Origin: Porphyromonadaceae bacterium UBA7042
Lineage (GTDB): Bacteria; Bacteroidota; Bacteroidia; Bacteroidales; Muribaculaceae
NCBI GenBank assembly: GCA_002494015.1
Contig: DLAR01000039.1
Location: 1 to 20,364, forward strand
Direction: 5' to 3'
DNA length: 20,364 bases
Part shown: piece after piece, positions 1-5,922 of the stretch
Position numbering within the stretch: the first letter of the stretch is position 1
How the letters are laid out: the number at the start of each line of letters is the position of its first letter
Notes under the pieces: model-generated
Database searches by the model: none
What the model saw: only the letters and a program-made list of their open reading frames with translations
What the model was told of the DNA's origin: nothing
Program-made: the position numbers and the translations under genes

Positions 1-12
1 CCCACTGATTTT

Positions 13-192
13 CTACTGACCCCATAAGTTTTCCACTAAAACGCTAATTCCCCATAGTACAGGGGTACCGAGAACAATAACTATGGCATATTGCAGCCAC
101 AGTTTCACTTTCTTCCGTTCCAGATAACGGTTAAGCGGGTTAAAGATGACCGAGAAGAACAGCACCGAGATAAGTATTACCCAAAATTCCAT
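13..192 (-). CDS. Small two-helix membrane protein, unknown function
   Basis: I do not recognise this 59-residue protein. It shows two hydrophobic segments, residues about 3-18 and 32-54, joined by a basic loop (NRYLERKKVK), so it is probably an inner-membrane hairpin with the loop in the cytoplasm. I chose the ATG at 190-192. A longer reading to 210 would begin with TTG and leave almost no leader. Support for it being real comes from a minus-strand promoter just upstream (TAATTTTG at 214-221, with TTTG at 240-243), which puts the probable start of transcription roughly 19 bases before the ATG. It is transcribed away from the SGNH hydrolase gene. What follows its stop codon lies outside the window. 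Confidence 0.6.
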   Translation of the reverse strand: MEFWVILISVLFFSVIFNPLNRYLERKKVKLWLQYAIVIVLGTPVLWGISVLVENLWGQ

Positions 193-213
193 AATTTTGT
201 AATTTTTCAATCA

Positions 214-243
214 CAAAATTAGACAATTTTTCGCAATAACAAA
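214..243 (-). promoter_or_regulatory. Bacteroidota-type promoter for the small membrane protein
   Basis: Read on the minus strand there is a TTTG element (240-243) and a TAATTTTG element (214-221) with 18 bases between them. This fits the known Bacteroides -33 TTTG / -7 TAnnTTTG consensus. It points at the ATG at 192. Confidence 0.5.
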
Positions 244-419
244 ATTTATCCTGAAAACTTGCTCAAAAATCGTTTTTTTCAAGCATTATCACTCTATCCT
301 CCACGGTTAATTTACCATTCAGCATCACCCTGTCGATTTAAGAGAGACAATTACAGAATAAATCTGAACAATAGCCGTTATATATACATATCACTAATCT
401 ACTATACTACAAATCTACA

Positions 420-1106
420 ATGATAAAAAAAGCTATCTTTTTCACACTCTCCCTCGTCACCGGCCTACTGGGCGCAACAGCCCTGACAACCGCCCACCCA
501 TCGGTGTCTATACTCGGAGACTCCTACTCGACATTTGAAGGACATGTAGTCCCTGACACCAATGCCATCTGGTATTTCGCCGTACCGCCAACAGGACTTA
601 CCGATGTCGACAATGTGGACCAGACATGGTGGCGGCTGTTGCTCGGCAACACCGGCTGGAACCTTGAGCGCAACAATTCTTTCTCAGGCTCAACAATCTG
701 CAACACCGGCTACCACGGGGAAGACTACAGCGACCGCAGCTTCATCACCCGCATGGACAACCTCGGGAACCCGGACATCATATTGATATTCGGTGCGACC
801 AACGACAGTTGGGCCGACGCACCTATCGGAGAATACAAATGGGAAAACCAATCAACCGAAGATTTATATTCATTCCGTCCCGCACTGGGATTGCTGCTCG
901 AAAAAATAACGCAGAATCACCCTGACGCAAGAATCATCTATATTCTCAACGACGGACTGAAAGAAGAAATCGACGCAGCCGTAAAAGCTGCATGCACACG
1001 CTACAACGTGGAACTCATAGAGCTTGACGGAATCGACAAAATCAACGGCCACCCGTCGGTCAACGGCATGAAACAAATAGCCTCGCAGATTGAACAGGCC
1101 CTCTGA
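420..1106 (+). CDS. Secreted SGNH/GDSL-type hydrolase
   Basis: This is a 228-residue SGNH-fold hydrolase, a family that includes esterases, lipases and carbohydrate acetylesterases. An N-terminal signal peptide (hydrophobic residues about 5-24, ending near Ala25) indicates export. The family blocks are visible: GDSYS with the probable nucleophile Ser35, Gly90 in FSGS (block II), GATND with Asn128 (block III), and a C-terminal GHPS with His211. The Asp normally three residues before the His is missing (Ile208); Asp206 or Asp203 may take its role. The substrate cannot be told from sequence. The gene stands alone: 227 bases separate it from the minus-strand gene, and a weak hairpin at its stop codon plus a new promoter separate it from the glycosyltransferase. 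I found no clear TAnnTTTG promoter upstream. Confidence 0.8.
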   Translation: MIKKAIFFTLSLVTGLLGATALTTAHPSVSILGDSYSTFEGHVVPDTNAIWYFAVPPTGLTDVDNVDQTWWRLLLGNTGWNLERNNSFSGSTICNTGYHGEDYSDRSFITRMDNLGNPDIILIFGATNDSWADAPIGEYKWENQSTEDLYSFRPALGLLLEKITQNHPDARIIYILNDGLKEEIDAAVKAACTRYNVELIELDGIDKINGHPSVNGMKQIASQIEQAL

Positions 1107-1121
1107 CCTCCCCGACAGAGG
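1100..1121 (+). terminator. Weak stop-codon-spanning hairpin after the SGNH gene
   Basis: CCTCTG (1100-1105) pairs perfectly with CAGAGG (1116-1121) across a 10-base loop. The TGA stop (1104-1106) lies at the edge of the left arm. No U-tract follows, so the terminator call is tentative. Confidence 0.35.
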
Positions 1122-1186
1122 CACGCATCGCCGATTAATCATCAAAATTAACCATTCTTTTTCATTTTCATTAGCAAAAAAAATCG

Positions 1187-1194
1187 TAATTTTG
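1187..1194 (+). promoter_or_regulatory. -7 promoter element (TAATTTTG) for the GT2-folB-GTPase-lpxB unit
   Basis: TAATTTTG matches the Bacteroidota -7 consensus TAnnTTTG. A degenerate TTTC (1166-1169) sits 17 bases upstream in the -33 position. The GT2 ATG follows 26 bases after the element, a normal short leader. Confidence 0.5.
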
Positions 1195-1220
1195 CATTCT
1201 GCAAAAACAGAATCCGCAAC

Positions 1221-2432
1221 ATGTTTGAAATCACGGTTACACCTACCATAATAACTCTTTTAGCCGTAATAATAGCGGCGATAGCCTACATCCTTGCCGG
1301 GATGAACCGATATATCGCTTCAGTCAGGCGGCATGCCGTCCTATGCAATACCGCCGAAAAAGAGGATGACGGCAAAATCGAATATCCGTCAGCATCAATC
1401 ATCGTTTATGCCTATGACGATGCAGAAAATCTCGAAAAAATTCTCCCACAACTTCTGACACAAGATTATCCGGCCCGCATGGAGGTCATTATTGTCAACG
1501 ACGGCGCTCCGGCCGGAGTTGGTGAAGTCGTTGCCCGGCTGGAATCCCGGTTCAGCAATCTCTACATGACCTTTGTCCCTGACAACTCCCGCAATCTCTC
1601 GCGGCGCAAACTCGCTCTGACTCTCGGAATAAAAGCGGCACGGTTTGAAACCGTCGTTCTGACCTGCGGCAACTGCCGGGTCTTGTCTGACAAATGGCTG
1701 CGGCAGCTTGTGCGCCCCATCGCCCTTGGGAAAGAAATTTCAATCGGTTACAGCTATCAGGCAGTCATCAGGAACGATGACAAAGGCAATGAGAGTTTCC
1801 GCTCTCCGCTGTCATTGTGGAAATCGGTTGACACAATGTGGAACACAACCGAATACCTTTCTTGGGCAATCGCCGGACGCCCCTATCGCGGAACCTGCAA
1901 CAACCTCGCCTACCGCCGGGCAGTATTCTTCCGCAACAAGGGATTTTCCAAATCGCTCAGTCTCAAATATGGTGACGATGATATTTTTGTCAACGAAGTC
2001 TCTACACGCGACAATACCGCTGTAGAACTCTCGCGCAACTCGATGATAGCCGTGATTGACGATGACCACGACAACCTGTTCAAGCGTGACCGCTTGAAGT
2101 ATGGCTTCACCTCGCGGTTCCTCCCTGCCGGGGCGCGACGGCTGTTCGCGTCATCCTCTTTCGCTTGGTGGCTTGCCGTCGGGTGCGCGACAGCCTTGTC
2201 AATCATAGGATGGCCGTCAGTCATCCCCCTTGCGACAGCCACAATCCTGACTCTCATCCTGTGGATTACCACCTCGCTGACATGGCGGCGCACATCGAGA
2301 GTACTCCGTCTCCCATTCGGATGGGGTGGCATTCTCGTTTTCCCCCTGCTCATGATGTTTCATCCTGTACAGTCTCTTTATTACGCCGTTCTCGGCCGCC
2401 GTCACCGTTCATCCAACTACACATGGAGCTAA
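1221..2432 (+). CDS. Membrane-anchored family 2 glycosyltransferase with degenerate DxD
   Basis: A 403-residue GT2-type (GT-A fold) glycosyltransferase. It has an N-terminal membrane helix (about 7-27), a catalytic domain starting with SASIIVYAYDDAENL and EVIIVNDG, and C-terminal hydrophobic segments (about 313-352 and 370-392). A GDDDIF motif at residues 251-256 matches the acceptor-site acidic motif seen in this kind of GT2. The position where relatives usually carry a TDADC-like DxD reads TCGNC (148-152), so both acidic residues of the nucleotide-sugar/metal motif are replaced. It may work on an unusual donor, without metal, or be impaired. Donor and acceptor are not predictable; a role in envelope glycan synthesis is inference from the membrane topology and the downstream lpxB. 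It is the first gene of the unit and overlaps folB by 10 bases. Confidence 0.8.
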   Translation: MFEITVTPTIITLLAVIIAAIAYILAGMNRYIASVRRHAVLCNTAEKEDDGKIEYPSASIIVYAYDDAENLEKILPQLLTQDYPARMEVIIVNDGAPAGVGEVVARLESRFSNLYMTFVPDNSRNLSRRKLALTLGIKAARFETVVLTCGNCRVLSDKWLRQLVRPIALGKEISIGYSYQAVIRNDDKGNESFRSPLSLWKSVDTMWNTTEYLSWAIAGRPYRGTCNNLAYRRAVFFRNKGFSKSLSLKYGDDDIFVNEVSTRDNTAVELSRNSMIAVIDDDHDNLFKRDRLKYGFTSRFLPAGARRLFASSSFAWWLAVGCATALSIIGWPSVIPLATATILTLILWITTSLTWRRTSRVLRLPFGWGGILVFPLLMMFHPVQSLYYAVLGRRHRSSNYTWS

Positions 2433-2806
2433 CAACCCGGCATAACGCCGCCAATATCGGAACAATCGAGATAAACCGCCTCAGAATCAAGGCCCGTCAC
2501 GGGGTTTTCAGTCAGGAACACGCGGTCGGAAATATTTTTGAAGTCAGCATCAAGATAATCTGTCCAATGGAAAAGGCACTCTTATATGATGCGCTGGAAG
2601 GAACTATAAGCTATGCCGAAATCATTGATGTCGTAAAAGAAATTATGCGCCAACCGTCGCAGCTCATCGAGCATGTGGCCTACAGTATAAAAAAATCGCT
2701 TCTTGCCGCCTATCCGCAGATTCTCGGAGGCGAAATACGCGTTGCCAAGCTACAGCCGCCCGTCAATGCCGAGCTGGAGGAAGTGGCAGTAACAATACCT
2801 GTTTAA
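2423..2806 (+). CDS. folB: Dihydroneopterin aldolase
   Basis: A 127-residue FolB, of typical length, which converts 7,8-dihydroneopterin to 6-hydroxymethyl-7,8-dihydropterin and glycolaldehyde in cytoplasmic folate synthesis. Recognisable family positions are Glu32 in SQEHAVG (pterin-site glutamate), SYAE (63-66), Glu83 in LIEHVA (pterin-binding glutamate) and Lys109 in AKLQPPV (catalytic lysine). I placed the start at the ATG at 2423, inside the end of the GT2 gene. The open frame extends further upstream to 2165, but that extension only mirrors the GT2 coding sequence and has no family similarity. The 10-base overlap with GT2 suggests translational coupling; the COG0523 GTPase gene follows after 18 bases. 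Confidence 0.9.
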   Translation: MELTTRHNAANIGTIEINRLRIKARHGVFSQEHAVGNIFEVSIKIICPMEKALLYDALEGTISYAEIIDVVKEIMRQPSQLIEHVAYSIKKSLLAAYPQILGGEIRVAKLQPPVNAELEEVAVTIPV

Positions 2807-2824
2807 ACAATAATCATACATGTT

Positions 2825-4102
2825 ATGAAAAAGATACCAGTATTACTCCTGACCGGTTATCTCGGCAGTGGAAAGACAACTCTCCTGAACCGCATTCTCG
2901 CCAACGAGCGCGGAATAAAATTTGCAGTCATTGTCAACGATATAGGCGAGGTCAACATAGATGCCGACCTCATTGCCCGCGAAGGGGTGGTAAATTCAGC
3001 CGACGACAGCCTTGTCCCTTTACAGAACGGCTGCATCTGCTGCACGCTCAAAATGGACCTTGTAAAACAAATCGAAGACCTCGTGGCCATGAAACGGTTT
3101 GACTACATCGTCATCGAGGCCAGCGGCATCTGCGAGCCGGAACCGATTGCCCGGACAATATGCACGATACCCGCCATCATAGCCCAAGCCGCCCCCGGGA
3201 GCGAACTGGCGCGCCGTCACCACGGCGACAATCTGCCCGTGCCTCAGCTCGACAGCATTGTCACGGTAGTTGATGCCCTGCGGTTGCGCGACGAGTTTGG
3301 CAGCGGTGAATCTCTGACACGCGACAACATCGACGACGAAGACATCGAAAACCTCATTATACAGCAGATCGAGTTCTGCAACATAATCCTGCTCAACAAG
3401 TCTGACGAAGTGTTGCCTGACGAGCTTGAACGCATCAAGTGCATCATCCGCGCCATCCAGCCTCGCGCTGAAATAATCGAGACAAATTATGCCGATGTGG
3501 ATCTGTCGCGCATCATCAACACAGGGATGTTTGATTTCAACGCAGTGGCTACTTCGGCCGCATGGATTCATGAAATCGAGAAACCGGCCGACGAGCACCA
3601 CCACGAAGATGACGAGAAAGGCCACCACCATCATCATCAGGAACATGAGCATGAGCATTGCGACCACGAGCACGGGGTGTGCCATTGTCACCACCACCAC
3701 GACCACGAGCATGGCGAGGCCGAGGAATACGGCATCGGCACAATGGTCTACTACCGTCGCGACCCGTTCAATTTCGAGCGTTTCGACGCATTTGCCGCCC
3801 GATGGCCCAAAAGCATAATCCGCGCAAAAGGCATCTGCTACTTCAGCAACAATACCCCGATGTCCTACCTCTTTGAACAAGCCGGCAAGCAGAAAACGGT
3901 CAAGGAAACCGGCCAATGGTATGCAACAATGCCGGCCGACGAGCTTGAAGACATGCTCATATCTTACCCCGACCTTCGACGCGACTGGAAAGAGCCTTAC
4001 GGAGACCGCATGATAAAACTTGTCATCATCGGGCAGCATCTCGACCGCCACAAAATCGAGGAAGAACTCGACAAATGCCTTGACCACAACGTAAAATTCT
4101 AA
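2825..4102 (+). CDS. COG0523/CobW-family GTPase, probable zinc metallochaperone with His-rich segment
   Basis: A 425-residue G3E GTPase of the CobW/COG0523 (ZNG1/YjiA-like) family, which delivers metal to target proteins using GTP. Motifs seen: Walker A GYLGSGKT (11-18), the metal-binding CICC (70-73) that defines the family, EASG (98-101) and the guanine-specificity NKSD (191-194). A CobW C-terminal domain spans roughly 310-420. Between the domains (about 257-298) lies a segment dominated by His, Glu and Asp with extra Cys-His pairs, likely to buffer or deliver zinc, though nickel or cobalt is possible. No cobalamin genes are nearby, so CobW in the cobalt-chelatase sense is unlikely. It sits 18 bases after folB and 1 base before lpxB. 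I see no obvious Zur box, but the unit's promoter is shared with GT2. Confidence 0.88.
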   Translation: MKKIPVLLLTGYLGSGKTTLLNRILANERGIKFAVIVNDIGEVNIDADLIAREGVVNSADDSLVPLQNGCICCTLKMDLVKQIEDLVAMKRFDYIVIEASGICEPEPIARTICTIPAIIAQAAPGSELARRHHGDNLPVPQLDSIVTVVDALRLRDEFGSGESLTRDNIDDEDIENLIIQQIEFCNIILLNKSDEVLPDELERIKCIIRAIQPRAEIIETNYADVDLSRIINTGMFDFNAVATSAAWIHEIEKPADEHHHEDDEKGHHHHHQEHEHEHCDHEHGVCHCHHHHDHEHGEAEEYGIGTMVYYRRDPFNFERFDAFAARWPKSIIRAKGICYFSNNTPMSYLFEQAGKQKTVKETGQWYATMPADELEDMLISYPDLRRDWKEPYGDRMIKLVIIGQHLDRHKIEEELDKCLDHNVKF

Positions 4103-4103
4103 G

Positions 4104-5288
4104 ATGAAACTGTTTATCTCGGCCGGAGAAGCCTCGGGCGACCTCCATGCCTCACAAGTTATCCGCGAATTGCGACGCATTGACCCGGGAGTGGAAATTA
4201 CATTCCTCGGGGGCGATCTCATGGCCCGTGAAACGGGTCACGAGCCGCTTATCCACTATCGCAACATGGCGTTTATGGGGTTCACCGAGGTAATCAGGCA
4301 CCTGCCGCAGATATACCGCAATCTCGGGACCGCAAAAGGGGCGATTTCACGGGAACGCCCCGATGCCCTGCTCCTTGTTGATTATCCCGGGTTCAACATG
4401 GAGATAGCCGCCTACGGAAGGGCACTCGGCATACCCGTCTATTATTATATCGCACCTAAAGTATGGGCATGGAAATCTTACCGCGTCAAGGCTTTGAAAC
4501 GCGATGTCAAGCGCATATTCTCCATTCTTCCGTTTGAGCCGGAGTGGTTTGACCGTCACCGTCTGCAAGTGGAATATGTCGGCAATCCGTCGGTCGAGGA
4601 GGTCAACACCGCACTTGCCGCGCTACCTGAAAAAAGTGAGTTCCTGTCTCATCACAACCTCCCTGCCGACAAGCCGCTGTTAGCAATCGTGCCCGGCAGC
4701 CGACGCGGGGAAATCAAGTGCAACCTTCCCGTGATGGATGCCGTTGCCAAGCGGCATCCCAAACTGTGTCCGGTTATCGCGGGCGCGCCCGGCATCGACC
4801 TGTCGGTCTATCGCCGCTATTCCTCCCTGCCGGTCATCAATGCATCCACTCTTGAACTGATGGCCCACTCGCGGGCCGCACTTGTAACGTCGGGGACGGC
4901 ATCGCTTGAATGCGCCCTTGCCGGGACTCCGCAGGTGGTGTGTTACCGCTCTATCGGATGGAAACCGGCCCACGACCTGTTTACCCACATCCTAAAGATA
5001 CCCTACGTCTCCCTTCCCAACCTGATAGCCGGGCCTATAAGCGAAAAAGCCCGCAGAGAGCAGAACCGCAAAGGAGTCGTGCGCGGACACATCATCCCCG
5101 AAATGCTCGTCCACCACTGCAACCCCGACGAGGTTGACGCGCAACTTGTCCCCCTCTTGGGAAACACCGAGGAACGCGCGCGCCAGATAAGCGGATACGC
5201 CCGAATGCGCGGACTGCTTTCTTCATCAATGTCGGCAGCGGCAACAGTGGCCGCCCGGTTGAACGCCCTTGTCAAGACAGGGAAATAA
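4104..5288 (+). CDS. lpxB: Lipid-A-disaccharide synthase
   Basis: A 394-residue LpxB (GT19), close to the usual length of about 380. It condenses UDP-2,3-diacylglucosamine with lipid X to form the lipid A disaccharide at the inner-membrane surface. Diagnostic features are the N-terminal FISAGEASGDLHA, FMGFTEV near residue 60, a YYIAPKVWAWK block near residue 115, VPGSRRGE (196-203) and TSGTASLE (262-269), the last two forming the UDP-binding region. Translation begins one base after the GTPase stop codon. It is the last gene of the unit and converges on the AlkD-like gene with only three bases between the stop codons. In many Bacteroidales lpxB follows surE; here it follows a COG0523 GTPase. 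Confidence 0.95.
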   Translation: MKLFISAGEASGDLHASQVIRELRRIDPGVEITFLGGDLMARETGHEPLIHYRNMAFMGFTEVIRHLPQIYRNLGTAKGAISRERPDALLLVDYPGFNMEIAAYGRALGIPVYYYIAPKVWAWKSYRVKALKRDVKRIFSILPFEPEWFDRHRLQVEYVGNPSVEEVNTALAALPEKSEFLSHHNLPADKPLLAIVPGSRRGEIKCNLPVMDAVAKRHPKLCPVIAGAPGIDLSVYRRYSSLPVINASTLELMAHSRAALVTSGTASLECALAGTPQVVCYRSIGWKPAHDLFTHILKIPYVSLPNLIAGPISEKARREQNRKGVVRGHIIPEMLVHHCNPDEVDAQLVPLLGNTEERARQISGYARMRGLLSSSMSAAATVAARLNALVKTGK

Positions 5289-5299
5289 TCATCATCCCT
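5279..5299. terminator. Possible shared bidirectional hairpin between convergent genes
   Basis: AGGGA (5279-5283) pairs with TCCCT (5295-5299) across an 11-base loop that contains both stop codons, lpxB TAA at 5286-5288 and the minus-strand TGA at 5292-5294. The stem is only 5 bp, so this is tentative. Confidence 0.25.
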
Positions 5300-5837
5300 C
5301 CTTTAAAAATTCTATTTCGTCGGCCATGCGGCGACAGATTCCGTCAGTCACGTCGCATCCCCGTTGCTGTTCAGCCAAAAGATATGGCTCGATTTCCCGC
5401 CACTTCTCCCCTATCAGGTTGAACATAAGCCGCAACGCCCCGTAACGGGTCAGGTCACGGTCACTGCCAGCAATAGACACCGCAATATCCATCGCCTCGG
5501 GAAGATGCTGCAAAAGGCGGTGACAAAGCACATCTGTGACTTCGGCCGACGGAGATTCCTCAAGCCAGCGACGGGCCTTCCCAGCACTCATCGCATCACG
5601 AGGGTGAACCATCGGAGCCATCAGCAGACTCTCACGACAACGACTGTCGGCCCACAGCTGGTCGGCCAACTCGGTTTCCACAGGAAACTCGTCGGCAATC
5701 GCGCGAATCTGAGGCAAATTTAGTCCGAATACAAGCGGATAAGGCGCGCCGCTCTTGCGCACGACATCAGCGATAATTCCGTTGCGCATTGCAAAAAAGC
5801 GACGTTTCAAAGTCTGGAATCTGTTAAATTCGGTCAT
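5292..5837 (-). CDS. AlkD-like HEAT-repeat protein, putative DNA alkylation repair
   Basis: A 181-residue all-helical protein resembling the AlkD/AlkC DNA glycosylase family, whose members remove alkylated bases by gripping DNA with HEAT-like repeats. The best visible match is LWADSRCRES (61-70) followed by a hydrophobic helix, like the LW-S--E-R segment of AlkD homologues; later helices (about 97-123 and 126-156) fit HEAT repeats. It is shorter than AlkD proteins of about 230 residues, and I cannot confirm the catalytic aspartate and tryptophans, so glycosylase activity is uncertain. I chose the ATG at 5835-5837; a TTG two codons earlier is less likely. A minus-strand TAAATTTG at 5858-5865 gives a leader of about 18 bases. 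Confidence 0.6.
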   Translation of the reverse strand: MTEFNRFQTLKRRFFAMRNGIIADVVRKSGAPYPLVFGLNLPQIRAIADEFPVETELADQLWADSRCRESLLMAPMVHPRDAMSAGKARRWLEESPSAEVTDVLCHRLLQHLPEAMDIAVSIAGSDRDLTRYGALRLMFNLIGEKWREIEPYLLAEQQRGCDVTDGICRRMADEIEFLKEG

Positions 5838-5857
5838 GAACAATAAATTTTATTGCA

Positions 5858-5865
5858 CAAATTTA
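5858..5865 (-). promoter_or_regulatory. -7 promoter element for the AlkD-like gene
   Basis: On the minus strand this reads TAAATTTG, matching the TAnnTTTG consensus, 20 bases before the ATG. No well-spaced -33 TTTG is visible; CAAA at 5878-5881 is only 12 bases away. Confidence 0.4.
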
Positions 5866-5898
5866 CATCTTTTTAAGCAAACTGAACGAGTTGTTTGT

Positions 5899-5906
5899 TA
5901 TATTTG
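5899..5906 (+). promoter_or_regulatory. -7 promoter element for the patatin-barrel gene
   Basis: TATATTTG matches TAnnTTTG, 16 bases before the ATG at 5923. A -33 TTTG is not evident. It lies back to back with the minus-strand element at 5858-5865 in an 85-base divergent spacer. Confidence 0.42.
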
Positions 5907-5922
5907 TGACTAATTTTCATCA

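Noticed and set aside
193..210. TTG start giving 65 residues for the small membrane protein
   Set aside because: It would sit almost on the predicted transcription start; the ATG at 190-192 leaves a sensible leader.
262..290. Imperfect inverted repeat (CTTG...AAAAA-TTTTT...CAAG)
   Set aside because: The stem is interrupted by a three-base bulge and is mostly A:T; no gene end lies next to it.
361..419. Possible promoter for the SGNH gene
   Set aside because: No TAnnTTTG or TTTG pair is present; only degenerate AT-rich matches such as TAATCTAC.
2165..2422. N-terminal extension of the folB frame
   Set aside because: It lies inside the GT2 coding sequence in another frame, has no FolB similarity, and the ATG at 2423 gives the family's normal length.
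2798..2810. TGTTTAAACA palindrome at the folB stop codon
   Set aside because: It has no loop space for a stable hairpin and lies inside an operon with an 18-base gap.
2825..4102. Cobalamin-biosynthesis role for the CobW-like protein
   Set aside because: No cobalamin genes are nearby, and the CICC motif plus His-rich segment fit the broader zinc-chaperone members of COG0523.
3020..4222. 400-residue open frame on the minus strand across the GTPase gene
   Set aside because: It mirrors the strongly supported COG0523 gene; its Val/Met-rich stretch is the antisense of the His-rich segment and no domain is visible.
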